Assembly (NCBI GenBank): GCA_032622095.1
Contig: CP136063.1
Location: 121,972,723 to 122,036,722 of the forward strand
Direction of reading: 5' to 3'
Origin: Siphonodentalium dalli
Taxonomy: Eukaryota > Mollusca > Scaphopoda > Gadilida > Siphonodentaliidae
DNA length: 64,000 nucleotides
The number at the start of each line of letters is the position of its first letter. The stretch's first letter is position 1. Under the pieces are notes generated by a model that made no database searches, was not told the DNA's origin, and saw only the letters and a list, made by a program, of their open reading frames with translations. Shown piece after piece: positions 33,661 to 45,800 of the stretch. A program made the position numbers and the translations under genes.

Positions 33661-36009
33661 CACATGGAATTCTGGTTAATATTGTTAAAAGTTAGCCCTT
33701 TCAAAATAGATATGTTGCTTATCATAAGACTGATCTGAACAGACAGACGGACATTCTGATTATAATAGTCCTTCGAAAAATGTTCGGGGGACATGGAAGT
33801 AAGTGTACATGTATTAGCTAGAATACGGAATTGCTTGGTGTGCCTTTTATTCACTTTTAGTAGGTACCATTTTTCAACTACCAATATAAAAGAACCAGCT
33901 CAAAATACAGTCCATTACATCACATCTAATCTCAGAATTGGATAAAATCTATAGAATTGGATAAACATAGATATATTGGAATCAGTTCACAAGCACCAAT
34001 CATTGGCTGGTTCAGAGCGTAATTGGGCATCCACAGACTCCCCAATAACTCTCACATAGCCCGATCTATCATCTGTTCAGTTCCTAAATTTGATTAATGG
34101 AAAAACAATTACCGAGTGGATCACAAAACAAGGTTCAATGATCAACACATTTACACTAATAACAGGCCACTCATGCTGGATGATGCAAAACAAAGAACGA
34201 TTCAATGACGGGGGGTCATACATTGTTTGCTTGAAATGGATTGCCGCTGATATTTAAAGTTATTGACAAATGAATGGCTTGAAAATCAACAGATAATGCA
34301 CTCCTATATACACTGCTAGCACCACAAGTTTTTTAGACTAAATATGCAGGAACTTAAATATCTGACCTTTCTGTTCGGTTTATAGAAAATCGCCCCATTA
34401 AGAAACATGAAACAGTGATCAAAACATAAATTAATTTATGCAACTTTTAATATTATAACAACACAAAAATAAAAATCTATCTTATCAACATTTTACTGTC
34501 CAGATGTTTAAAAACAAGAGTGGAAAGGATTAACAAAACAATTTGCTTCTAAAAATAGGCGCCTGGTGTGTTGTATAGTCCCAAGCATGTTCTAAGAGCA
34601 ATGCTCGCCATGTTTAGGAGGCATAAAATATATAACATTGCTGCTGTGCCGTACATCCTATCATAAAATCCAAGTGTTTGTCTGTGTGTGTTTATCTGTC
34701 ACAAATTTTGGCACGTTTAAATATTTATCACCACCATGTCCAATTGTGCCCAAATTTTGACTGGGGCACGTCTTACAATATGACATGCAAAATTGCAGGC
34801 CAATCGGTACAAGGTAACTTGAGATATAACATGTTTCCCAAAGATTATCAAGGCGATATCTTTACTGATATAATGTGTTACCTTCTCTGAAGACGAATGT
34901 GGTTTCAGTGGCATCCGTCATAAATTCCGCACAAACTCTGCACATAGTTTGCCTGCTTTCCTTATATCGTTATCAGCGGTGACAATATTTTCCTGATTGT
35001 CATGTTTGCCACCCATCATTTTTTACCTCAGACAATTTAAATGGACATATATGAGCGAAAAAGAGGCGTTCCTTAATTATCACCTTAAAATAACAAGTAA
35101 CAAGACACAGGAAATGTCACGGGATAGGTGCCATTGTCCTCAAATGACTAAATGTGTTCAAAATTCATTCCACATTAAAATGTTTTGGTGACAAATGTAA
35201 GTACCACTAGAATTCTATAGAGAACTACTGTAGTGTTTATGTTGACAGTGCATTTGAAAACTCAATCCAACCATAGGGTGTCAACTGATATAACGAGAGG
35301 CCCGTCCAGATGTTTAACCCATCCCTTGGATTTAGTAAATTGCTGTGATCGGGATTGGGATCATAGATCATAGAGAATACTGTTATGTGCTGAAGTAGTA
35401 TAAAAAAAAATTCATAATAACACAAATTATTGGAATTTATCGGTCCAAAGGAGAAGGGTTAATGCAATTACATAGTGCAAGCAGTTCTATTTATGTTGTT
35501 GCAAATTGCTAATTGAGATATCAAAATAATATAGTTATTAATAATTGAAAAGGTTCACAAGACATGGAATGGGTAAAAGGGGTTAATATTATCCAAATCG
35601 AGGGGGAGGGGGTTAGAAGGTGGGTGGGGAACTTGGAAAGTGTGGCACCTGCTCTGGTTCTTTTTGACAGGTCAGTGACACTGTACCTACCATCCAAAGC
35701 CCCTTCACACAATATATCAGATTAATCAGCATTAAAACTCCAGACAGATGGTCAGGCTGTGACTGCCAGGGGTATTGAATTTCATAATTGATTAACATGG
35801 ATAATTTGATCCTCTTGTATTAACTGAGATGCAGGTGATTATATAAGAATATTCAATGGTGTTTTACAGATCTATGTCAGGAGGTGGACATTTTAGATGG
35901 AGCTATACAGACAACTTTTTAGTTGTTAAGCTAGTACCCCACATGAAAACAAATTTAAATGTTTTTTTTCCGGTTAAATTGAGCTAGGATAGGAGTTGAA
36001 TCTAAACAA
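33661..36009. other. Unassigned DNA, 2.3 kb
   Basis: AT-rich sequence without a recognisable gene or repeat. A fragment matching core-monomer style (TCGGTACAAGGTAACTTGAG) near 34,800 is too short to assign. Confidence 0.45.
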
Positions 36010-36150
36010 AAATTAAAAATTTGTTTTTAATTTGTTTTTTTTAGTGCGGGCGTGAATTCTAAGTCGAAAAAGAGCTATATAAACTAAAAAAAAAAAAACT
36101 CGGATCAAACCCATATTCGAACTCAATCTGTATTTCGGGCTGAGAAACTC
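36010..36150. repeat. Single core-monomer fragment of HINE-like family 2
   Basis: TTCTAAGTCGAAAAAGAGCT..CTCGGATCAAACCCATATTC-GAACTC..CTGTATTTCGGGCTGA matches one monomer of 41,957-43,445. Confidence 0.7.
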
Positions 36151-37590
36151 ATATACATATATGCAAGTTGCATGCATACAAAAAATATATTGGGGGCCTG
36201 TGCGCAATGTCACATGATGTGATTTCAACAAACCAATGTCCTCCATTCATGTTCCACAGAGCGAATGCATGTATTTAGAGTGTGCAAATATTTTATGACA
36301 AAAACAAGTGACTCAAGCTGAAGTGTAGAGTGGAGACAAAATTGCACAGACCAAAGCACGGAGATACGAGATAGGCCTACTTCATGCTAAACCAACAAAG
36401 CAGTTGATCATGCAGACAGCAGTTTAGGTAGATTTTCACCTAGGTTGGCTGATATTTCTTTAACATGACATCGATCCACAGTTCGTCGATTAGTTGGGAG
36501 GATATCCTCACCATGGCGGGAACATGGAAATCTCTCAAATCGAACTCAAGCATGAAAACAAGCTGTGCTATAGGGATTAATTAGCACAACATATCGAAAG
36601 CGCTGCACCAATGGAATGAGTAAATCCAAAAATATGTTTATAGTTTAAATAGGCATGGACTTACAAGTCACTTATACTTATAAAGTGACACATTTCAGGA
36701 TAATTAAGATATCTCCCTCAAGACTGGTCCATGGCTAAATGTGCAACTACATTGACTTTGTACTGAAAGATTTTAGAGATGAAAAGAATTCACACACTAC
36801 TAGTAATGCAACTAATAACTGGAGGCCACACAACTCCTCAAACATAAACTCAGACAACCTTACAACTGCCGGATTTATCAGTGGCTAATAACAAAAATAA
36901 CAAAAATACTCCTGCCCTGTGGGTGTTCAGCCCCACTTCATTTCAGCACATATTATCTTCACATTATCTAAATTATTGACTTTCTGGAATCATCATTGTG
37001 TCAAAAACACTGACTCGTGGTGTCGTCCTCTCACTTATCAAAGGGAAGCCGGGAATCTCAGAGAATCTTGGGAACCTTACTGGGCAGTCCACAGGCCAAT
37101 TAGCATCGAGAATGTCACATAGATCTCTAGTGAGGCGACATGCCCCAAAGGTCAATACAGCTAATCTAAACCTCCAAATCAAATTTGTCCCAGCAGCAGC
37201 CTAATGGATGTGTTCTCTCACTCATGGCAGTACTCTCCTAACAACACATCAGAGACTCTTGCAGATGTTACATTTTCTGTCTCAGCTGCAATTCAATTGC
37301 ATCATGAATTTGTAGACTCCGAATGAAATACATGGATTGGTAAAAAAGATAGTCAGAGTCATAGCAACAAAACACTGATAATAGAATTACATAATCTCTA
37401 CTAGTTTACATGCAGCACATTAACACAGGGTTCTATCTCACAAACTTGAAACCTCAAAAGAATTTGTAGCTAGCTTCAAATCATACTTAGCTATTCTAAA
37501 ATTTTGTCAAATGTCTACCCGTTTCCGGGGATCAATATAGATGCATATGATATAAAATATATGATATACTTTTATACTGACTTTATATGC
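36151..37590. other. Unassigned DNA
   Basis: No gene or repeat recognised. Confidence 0.5.
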
Positions 37591-37599
37591 CTTGAAAAG

Positions 37600-38997
37600 G
37601 GGTAGGGTTCTCTATTCCGAAGGTTCATTATTCCGAAGGTTCGCTATTCCGAAGGTTCATTGTTCCGAAGGTTCGCTATTCAGAAGGTTTTCTACTCTGG
37701 GCGTTTTTAACCAGAAATGAATCAAAATTTGCACCTCCACAAGAAAACACATGAGGAATGAAAAATACTATTACGCTAGTATTCACATAGAGTACATTTA
37801 TACGCCCCGTTCTAATTGCCACATTGTCCCAGGTGTCGGTTATTAATAGCAAGAAGACAGTATCAGTTTATAGTTTATTATGGACAGTTGAAAACACGAT
37901 GACTGTATGACTGAAATAAACTACAGGTAAGAGATGCAGTCTGTCCGAACTGGCAATCTGTATTTGAAAGAAACATCAAAATTAAAGGCCCACTTAATTT
38001 TCGAACCCCAGATCACATACTGGGTGGTATATAAAATATATGCCATATTATATACCATTTGAAATTGGAAGCTCTCTAACATTGTATTATCAACTTATCC
38101 GGTGTAATAAACTGTAAACATGTTGTTTTTGCTGAGTTACCGACGTGTTTTTGTGCTTAAGTTTCATCTGGTTTTGTTGCGCAACGTATATTATTTTCAA
38201 TGGAGGGGGAATAACTATATATTAAAGATTTAGTTATTCCATTGAAAATACATGTTAGTTTGAATTCTGTTGCATTCTGGGAGCCATTACGGGTACGGGG
38301 GAATCTTTTTATGAGTTCATCTGTATTCTATTTCTCTATGGGCATCTTCTGAGACACAGACGTTTCACATGGTGATGAATTATAGTACTTTAATCATATT
38401 TTATGGCACAGATTGTTATTAAACCATATATAAAGGCACTATAAAAAATAATCGGTGACACGAAAATTAAGTGGGCCTTTAAAGTCAATACAAATTCACA
38501 ATTGCAGTTAGGTTCAACTCATACCCGTCTATTCAGCGATACAGCTACGCAGTATGTTATGGCGCTCCAGTATTCATTACGCGTTATAGCCCACTGTTAT
38601 AAACCGCCTTTATCTGGCGTATTCATACCTCTAAGATTATTGAGATATAACATAATACGTGATGGCATTAAATCGTATGGAAACATAGCAATTGTGTGGG
38701 CTGCGTGACATGAATATGTATTGAGAAATAACGTCATACATAATGACATTCAATATCAAGGAAACCCGTGAAAACCCAACAAATCACATTTATTGTTTTA
38801 ATGTTTTAAGTTATTTCCTTCATAAAAAGAGTCTTCGTGATAAAGAACCCTCTCAATACTTTAGAATATAGAATTAACCTTTAAAATAACAAAATCTTCG
38901 GAATAGCGAACCTTCGGAATAGCGAACCTTCGGAATAGAGACCTTCGGAATAGTGAACCTTCGGAATAGCGAACCTTCGGAATAGAGACATGTCCCC
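37600..38997. mobile_element. DNA transposon with tandem-repeat TIRs and 9-bp TSD
   Basis: The termini are arrays of a 16-bp unit (GGTTCGCTATTCCGAA): five units on the left (37600-37693) and six on the right in inverted orientation (about 38,890-38,997). The outermost bases are GGGTAGGGTTCTCTATTCCG and, on the opposite strand, GGGGACATGTCTCTATTCCG. CTTGAAAAG flanks both ends (37591-37599 and 38998-39006), an exact 9-bp duplication. There is no transposase; a TTAA-flanked MITE occupies the middle. The duplication length suggests a Mutator-like or Merlin-type element. Array termini make it foldback-like. Confidence 0.93.
37986..38478. mobile_element. TTAA-flanked MITE nested in the 9-bp-TSD element
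   Basis: The terminal repeats AGGCCCACTTAATTTTCG and CGAAAATTAAGTGGGCCT are exact 18-bp complements. TTAA lies immediately outside both ends (37982-37985 and 38479-38482), the duplication used by piggyBac-type and some other cut-and-paste elements. An internal hairpin around 38,190-38,250 (TTTTCAATGGA..GAATAACTATA / TAGTTATTCCATTGAAAA) is also visible. It is non-coding. It lies wholly inside 37,600-38,997 and therefore inserted later. Confidence 0.92.
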
Positions 38998-39303
38998 CTT
39001 GAAAAGACTTAATATATTGAAGTCATAGGAATTACCACATCGACTACACAAATTGCCCTTTTTTCATCCAGTTGTTTTGTATGCAGATCACACAGCAAAT
39101 GATCAGAAAGAATACTTGTTTATCAGCCCTATATCGAAATATCAAATAAAGTTGGAAAATACCCCCCAATTATACACATAATTTTGAGGTTTGAACATTC
39201 CAATTTCTCTTACTTCAATAAGTATTTATGGATATATCACATATTTATGGATCTTGATCCCTGGAACTGGGCATGAATGCAACAAAAGCAAGAAAAACTA
39301 CAC

Positions 39304-39409
39304 TGAGAGATTTCCAATGAATGGCAACAAGCCATATTTCCGACTAAATCCTGAAAAATTACCCATAATTCTGCTGTGGTTAAGGAGTCGATTATTTAGG
39401 GCATTACTG
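39304..39409. mobile_element. CAGTAATGCCC MITE, right half only
   Basis: The sequence runs from the hairpin centre (GAGATTTCCAATGAATGGCA) through GGGTAA-complement and TCGATTATTTAGGGCATTAC to the terminal TG at 39409, followed by TA. The left half is absent. Confidence 0.9.
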
Positions 39410-39410
39410 T

Positions 39411-39515
39411 ACATGGCCATTTCGATAAGAAATGAGGATATTTTAAGCTCACATAAGCAAGCACATTTGAAGCAATGAACACTCATACTGGGACTGCATC
39501 CATAAATATGATAGA
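39411..39515. repeat. 105-bp repeat, copy 1
   Basis: ACATGGCCATTTCGATAAGA..GCAAGCACATTTGAAGCAAT-GAACACT..CCATAAAT matches 40531-40634 with scattered differences. It directly abuts the half MITE. Confidence 0.85.
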
Positions 39516-39660
39516 TCTATATGCCGCGTACCAGTTATTGTATGGTCACAAATACAATTTCGGAGGAAGTGCATTGTGTTGTTTCAATATATAATGGTAG
39601 ACCTGTTCTGTTTCAATATTAAGACTAATACACTTCCCAACTCTCAATGAAAGTGTAGCC

Positions 39661-40170
39661 ATGGAGGTTAACCCTTTGAACCCAAAGAGACGGAATATCG
39701 GTCCAATCCTTATATTCCTATATCCCGGGAGACCGGAATACCGGTCCGGAAATCAGACGATATTTGACACGAATTTACAGCTCAATAAACGCACATATCA
39801 ACTAGAGTTGTACTTCTACTTTGCACACAAGTGTCATATGTTTACCCACGTGACTTTGATAGACAAACTGATGACAGAGGGTCTGTTTCTTCGCGCATGC
39901 GCAGAGGCCTATTTTGAGAAAAAAAATCCCTTTTTAATGTCAGAAAAGGGGAAGTATTTCGTTATAAATTTCGCGATCAAAGCCCAAATTAACTAGAATT
40001 GTGCTTCTATTTTGCGCGAATGAGTCACATTCATGTTCATACCTCTGATTTTAGGAGCCAAATTGGAAACAGGGGGTCTGTTTCTTCGTGCATGCACACA
40101 GGTGCATTTTGAGAAATGCCTTTTATCGTAGGCAAAGGATAAGAATTTTGTTATAAATATATAGCGCGAC
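39661..40170. repeat. Ancient duplicated segment
   Basis: AACTAGAGTTGTACTTCTAC-TTTGC..GGGTCTGTTTCTTCGCGCAT recurs about 200 bp later as AACTAGAATTGTGCTTCTAT-TTTGC..GGGTCTGTTTCTTCGTGCAT. A 111-codon open frame covering the first unit (39661-39996) therefore lies in repeated DNA and shows no known domain. Confidence 0.7.
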
Positions 40171-40530
40171 TAAATGAAGACGCAATATAATCTATATGTA
40201 TATTGAACGTAGAGTAGACTGTCTCATTGAAATACTGTGTGACATATTTCACCGCAAACTAGTTCAGTTAGCATAGTTGATTGCTGTATAGTTGAGCGTG
40301 TATACATGTATATACATCCCAGTTAAGAGCATTATGAGTTACATGTATGTCGTCGGAACACTATATATAACGTCAGGCGCCTCGGGTTGGGGCCATTTAA
40401 CGTTCAGGATGTCAGGGTAGAGTAGAGACTACACAAGGATCGCGAGAGTTCAATCCCTGAGATGGCGAAAATTTGAACTGATTTTCAAGCTTGATTTGAG
40501 GGACAGCTCAATGTGCCATTCCGATCGATA

Positions 40531-40634
40531 CATGGTCATTTTGATAAGAAATGAGAATTTGTTCATGCTCACTAAAGCAAGCACATTTGAAGCAATGAAC
40601 ACTTATATTGAGTCCATGCCTCCATAAATCTGAT
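40531..40634. repeat. 105-bp repeat, copy 2
   Basis: Second copy of the segment at 39411-39515, again starting ACATGG.CATTT and ending in CCATAAAT. Confidence 0.85.
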
Positions 40635-41289
40635 ATAATTTGAGCAACCAAACCACCACAGACCTAATTAGGTTATTATCGAATCAATATCTACATGCAT
40701 AATGAGGAAGTTGTGAAACAGATTATCATCGCATCATTTTGATTCAATGCAGGATATAACTATTCATGCTGCCAATATAAAACTCTATATGAAGTACCCT
40801 ACTCAGTCTCAATATCCTCAACAAATATAGACAAATCAAACAAAATGACACCCAGATTAAGCCACCAGCAATTGACATTTGAAAGATCACATGACGATGA
40901 CAACTCTATTAGTGGAAGGAAATCAACAGCCAGGAGTGTGCCTTCTTTATTGTTGTCTATACTGGCACCTCCCCAAGCAGAATAGAGAATGGTTTCAATA
41001 ATATTGGAAATAAACCTAACTCTCGACATGGGCAATTTAAATCAATTTTCAGATTTCTCATCCTATTTGGAGATCAGGTCTTCCGATTGCTGATTAAATT
41101 TCACGTCTGCATTTCACTGGGTGATACAGCTGCCTCTAGCAGCATGCATCCGTAATCATCGTTGTTTTAATTTCCTGATTATGCCATTATTATTGAGATT
41201 CCACAATGTGATTCAGCTGGCTTGAATATCAGAATTCGGTTCCGAATCAATTGAAAAAGAACCAGAATCACGGAGTCTTCTTCCAGAAG
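40635..41289. other. Unassigned DNA
   Basis: No feature recognised. Confidence 0.5.
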
Positions 41290-41895
41290 TCTAATATATA
41301 TTTTGGGACTTCTGTCTGTTTGTGTGTTAGCTATGGCCGGGAAAACTGCCGGACGGATTTCGACCAAACTTCCTATCTATTGGTAAAAATCCACATGAAG
41401 TGTAGTCGCATTGCTTTTGAGAAGCTCCGGGCACTCATTCTCCATTCCCACTGCCGCCGTCTTGGAATTGTGGGGGTTAATCGCATGATAGTTATTAAAA
41501 GAGCGTTCGTATCATCAGTGTCGTTGATAAAGAGCGTGATGTGTCCAGACATGAGCATGTTGTGTCTGTGTCCAGACAGGAGCGTGTTGTGTGATCCTTA
41601 TGTCTGTGATCGTACTTAGGGGTTCCTAGGAATGCGGGAGATTTTCATCAGGTCAGTTTTTCCACCTGAGGTGACCTTCACCTTGAAACGGGTACCCACA
41701 AATTATATATATTAGATGTGTGTGTCCGTTATAGACTCGAAAACGGCCCTACCGATGGAGTCCAAACTTGCTACCTAAGGCCACTTTTGTCCGGGAACTC
41801 TCATGGACCAGTCAAATTGTGACCCCGACCTGACCTTGACCTTCAAAATGATCAATTCAAGGTCAAAGCCTGGACGAAGTCGGGTCACCTGCTAG
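41290..41895 (+). mobile_element. Plus-strand Helitron-like element
   Basis: It begins TCTAATATATATTTTGGGAC-TTCTGTCTG and ends CCTGGACGAAGTCGGGTCAC-CTGCTAG, followed by the expected T (41896). The 3-prime part (about 41,703-41,895), with AAGGTCAAGG modules, is closest to the elements at 11,457-12,820 in the opposite orientation. A second TATATATATTAG start-like stretch at 41,703 means this could be two elements in series rather than one. The base before the first TC is G rather than A. Confidence 0.6.
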
Positions 41896-41956
41896 TTTAA
41901 TATATAGTGACTTTGACAAAGCAACTACCACTTTATTTAAATCACAATCTGGATCC

Positions 41957-43445
41957 AACAAGAGGTGTGCACTCGAGTGCTAGCATACCCCCACCGTGGC
42001 AAATTCAACCCGCATTATCCGTAAACCCAACAAAAAGATTTTTAACTTTAAAGGAAAATTCGGACTAATAATATCGATATGGTGTCACAAGAAGCTTGTA
42101 CAGAAAAAATTATTCAAATTGGTTCATATTTGTTCGAATGATTGCAGAAACCCCAAAAAAGGGTAGAAAATGATACGTAACCTTAACATCTAAGATGGCT
42201 TTTGAACCCATATTCGAAGAAACAAAAAAAACAACAAATGAATTCTAAGCCCGATTCGCACTAGGTTTGTATTTTAAGCCAATTCAGACATATATCAAGT
42301 TTGGTGGTGATCGGGACATCCTAACTTGAATTATCATCCAAAGTCAAAATAAGTCGAAAATGAAGTGTAATATTACGAAAAACAGTCTGAGCCAATCCCT
42401 AGCCGCATCATGTAGAGAGGGTATTGTGAGAAGCATGTATACCAAAAATTATTGAAATCGGTGGCAAGTCGATGCCGCTTTGTTAAAGAAATTTAAAAAA
42501 ATGTTGAAATGTTCTAAGTCGAAAGGGTTAATAATTCCGTAAACAAATAATTTTTCCGTCATCTATAGACACGTTGCACATCTGCAATATGTGGGTAACA
42601 ATACTCTGAAGTTTCAAATATCTACGATCAAAACTGTAGGAGGAGTTGATTACACCATGAAGGTACCCTCATACAGAAAAACAGAAAATTAAAAAAATAA
42701 ATTCAAAGTCAAAAGGCCCATAACTTTGGGAAAAATCATTGGATCAAACTCAAATTTCGAACTTGACCTGTATTTTGATATGAACGACCCACAAAAAAAC
42801 AGAATTTTCAATTAAACAATCCAAACATGAGTTATCATCCGGAAACCAAAGAAAAAAACAAGAAAAATTGAATTTTCTAAGTCGAAAAGCCCATAACTCT
42901 CAGTAAAATCGTCGGATCAAACTCAAATTCGAACTTGACCTGTATTTTGATATCATTGACTCACACAAAAACGGAATTTTTAATTGAACAGTCCAAACTT
43001 TAGTTATCATCCGGAAACCAAAGAAAAAGGAAGTAAAATTGAATTTTCTAAGTCGAAAAAAGTCCATAACTCTAGAAAAGAACATCGGATCAAATTCAAA
43101 TTGGAGCTCAACCTGTATCTGATATGACTGATCTACATAAAAACGGTATTTGCAATTAAAGGATCCAAACTTGAGATATCATCCGGAAACCGAAAAAGTT
43201 AAAAAAATTCTAAGTAAAAAAAAAAAGTCGGACCGAACCACAATTAGCATCATGTGGAGAGGCAGTCCTAAGGAGATTACATACAAAAAATTAGTGAAAT
43301 CGGTTCATAGTTGTTCGAGTTATGAGGTCGGACGGACGGACAGACAGATGGTACGACGGACAAACGGAGGGAGAAATCGTGACGGACGGACGGACGCAGT
43401 CAATCTAGTATACCCACCATTCTCTTCGAAAGTGGGGGTATAATA
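41957..43445 (+). mobile_element. HINE-like family 2 element with core repeats
   Basis: The 5-prime end has AGAGGT followed by the perfect palindrome GCACTCGAGTGC (41969-41980) and then GCATACCCCCACC. The core holds about five diverged monomers of 160-185 bp (TTCTAAGTCGAAA..CCATAACTCT..CGAACTTGACCTGTATTTTG..TTATCATCCGGAAACC). A GGAC/GACA-rich tail follows (43,328-43,395). The 3-prime end is a hairpin, TATACCCAC-loop-GTGGGGGTATA. The 5-prime ATACCCCCA (41985-41993) is the exact inverted match of the 3-prime TGGGGGTAT (43433-43441). Short subterminal inverted repeats, tandem core and 3-prime hairpin are the architecture of Helentron-associated (HINE, pearl) elements of bivalves. No Rep/helicase is encoded. 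Confidence 0.8.
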
Positions 43446-43801
43446 AGAGAAGTCATATATTTCTCTATTACATGCCTGAATTATTGTCAAACACTATTCT
43501 CAAACGACTCCTAAATTTGTAAAGCATTCAGCACACATGTGGAATAGAAAATGTTGACAACATAATAAAACCAGAATACTTATTACCGAGCATTATTGCT
43601 GAAGATTGTAATTAAATTAGGCCAATAAACCCATGGAGAAAATATGTGAATGAAATAAGAACAACGCAATATTCATTTTATATTTATTCACAAAAATGCA
43701 CTAGTGTTACACATATCTGCCCAACTATAAGGGGCATCAGCATAGACTCTCGAAAATGGGTATCAATGACAAGGCAAATAACATGATTAAACTTGCAAGT
43801 A
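43446..43801. other. Unassigned DNA
   Basis: No feature recognised. Confidence 0.5.
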
Positions 43802-43915
43802 CAGTATAATGCCCTAAATAATTGACTCCTTAACCACAGCAGAATTATGGGTAATTATTCAGGATTTAGTCGGAAATATGGCTTGTTGCCATTCATCAGA
43901 AAGCTCTCAATTTGA
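43802..43915. mobile_element. CAGTAATGCCC MITE, left half only
   Basis: TA, then CAGTATAATGCCCTAAATAA..GGCTTGTTGCCATTCATCAG-AAAGCTCTC, then the element stops at the hairpin centre. An extra TA sits inside the terminal CAGTAATG. Confidence 0.9.
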
Positions 43916-43971
43916 ACTGGATCTTCATTTTGGCTTGGTTAGTGCATTAAAACATACAGTTTGTGTGGATA

Positions 43972-44345
43972 TCAAGCTTTCGTTTGACACTTAAACGATC
44001 CCTCCATATTTAAAATTGTTTGAGACATCACCGGTTCCATGCTATTCCAAAACCTGTTCAGCAGTTTGTCAATTTGTTCCATGTTTCATTCCATATTACA
44101 CGAAATATGATTATGTAAAAGTATGAAACTGTCCGCTTATCATAAATTTTATGGTTGTTGTTGGACCAATTACACATCACTTAGTTTCCGGTTGGCAGTG
44201 GGGTTAATAAATTAATTTTGGTTGAATAGCAAACTTTCATTTGACATCGAAAAGATCCCAGTTTGTGGATATTCTATGAGAAATGGCCAGTTCCACGATA
44301 TTCCAAATCATGTTCAGCAGTTTGTCATTTTGTTCCATGTCCAAA
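43972..44345. repeat. Diverged direct duplication
   Basis: AGCTTTCGTTTGACA..CCGGTTCCATGCTATTCCAA..CTGTTCAGCAGTTTGTCAAT recurs about 230-260 bp downstream as AACTTTCATTTGACA..CCAGTTCCACGATATTCCAA..ATGTTCAGCAGTTTGTCATT. Confidence 0.8.
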
Positions 44346-44770
44346 AATAGGTATTTGGCCCTGATGTTTGTAGAAAATCTCACACAAAAAGTACGAAAAT
44401 TAAAGTTATAATACACACTGGAAAATCTCCCATAGTATTAAAATGCACGCAGCTCTAGCCACGTGATATCTGTTTGGATAGTTCCTAGACCATGATGTGA
44501 CAGTCAAAATGGTTACCAGATGTACAAGAATGGTTTTACTGGACAGGTTATCAACAATGTCTAACTTGGACAGAACCAATGTCATTCCATCCATCAGGAC
44601 AAAAACTATAAATTTACATAATAAATGTGGCCATGACAATATATAGGCAATATTTTGGTGACATCACAAATAATGATGTGTCAAAATATCAACAAACCAC
44701 CTGGTAGGCAGAACTATAGAATTCCATTGCATTCAATATATGATCTTGTATCTGACAAGCAATGAATAAT
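44346..44770. other. Unassigned DNA
   Basis: No feature recognised. Confidence 0.5.
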
Positions 44771-44870
44771 GAAAGTGTCAAAGACACTGTAGCTCAACCT
44801 GGAAATGGTATCATGCCATATGTTACAGTCCATAGAGTGATAGGTAACTCGGACAGTTTATATCCTTAAA
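44771..44870 (+). mobile_element. Solo 5-prime end of HINE-like family 1
   Basis: GAAAGTGTCAAAGACACTGT-AGCTCAAC, then diverged GTTACAGTCCATAGAGTGATAGG text matching the head of 53,200-55,992. One base of the palindrome loop has changed. No core or 3-prime end. Confidence 0.75.
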
Positions 44871-45501
44871 GGAATTAGTCTGTCAAACAAATATTTTTTT
44901 TGTCGTCATAATACTAATATATGTCTACCAGACCCATTTCGCCAAGAAAATTCAAAATTGAGCAGATAGTATTTCTATTATTATGATATTAAAAAAATCA
45001 CGGAAATATCCGAAGTGTAAATCACGTGAGTGCGATCACATGACCACAACGCAGTCACATGACCGATCATCTGCATCGACGCTTACCGGTGACAGCGGTG
45101 GGTGGAGCTTGAAATAATTCCGCCAATCGCGTAACGAGTTGATAAATTACGCCGGTTAATTACCTAGGCCTTTACGATAAATAGCGATCACGGAATAAAA
45201 CTGTTTGAATGTGCTGAATTATGAACTGTATTTGCTAGAATGTTAGATTATATAACGAATAATGATGGCTAAAATGCACTTTGAGGCGATAAAAGTTGTG
45301 TGAAATGAGATTAATTTATGCAGAAATGCAATGAGTGAGCTGAATTTCGTGTGAAAGTAATTTAACTGTTTCTGAAAGAATACAAGTTAGGCCATATAGA
45401 TTCTTCTTCGATGTATGGTACCAATTTCGGAAGCTAGTTTACACAGTTAGTGTCATACTGTTGTGTGCTATAAGAGTACAATTAAACACAAAAAAATGAT
45501 G
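44871..45501. other. Unassigned DNA
   Basis: No gene recognised. TCACATGACC occurs twice near 45,035-45,065. Confidence 0.5.
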
Positions 45502-45800
45502 TGAAAACTCAAATTTAAATTTTACGAATAACTGATATTAATAATATTTCGGACAGAATTACCCCCTTATAGCATAATAAACTCGCCTGTGGTGGAGCGT
45601 AGCGAAACCATCCAATCAGATTAAAGCAATTTAATCGCCCCACAGCTTGTGAGTGGACCATTCCACTATATCTCACTTTCCTTCTGGCGCTATAAGAAGC
45701 CGCCATTCTGGAAAGTATTATTGACTCCCAGCGGGGAGGATGGGTGGGCCCGAAATATTATTAATATCAGTTATTCGTAAAACTTAAATTTGAGTTTTCA
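45502..45800. mobile_element. Inverted-repeat element with 51-bp arms
   Basis: The left arm TGAAAACTCAAATTTAAATT..AATAATATTTCGG and right arm 45,751-45,800 are complementary with one clear mismatch. The interior of about 197 bp contains CCAATCAGATTAAAGC-type text and no coding region. TTAATAATATTTCGGACAGAA occurs both in the left arm and again at about 45,830, outside the right arm. No target duplication is obvious. Confidence 0.85.

Noticed and set aside
40380-40460. tRNA or SINE with a GTTCAATCC B-box-like word
   Set aside because: No matching A box or paired acceptor stem was found at the right spacing.
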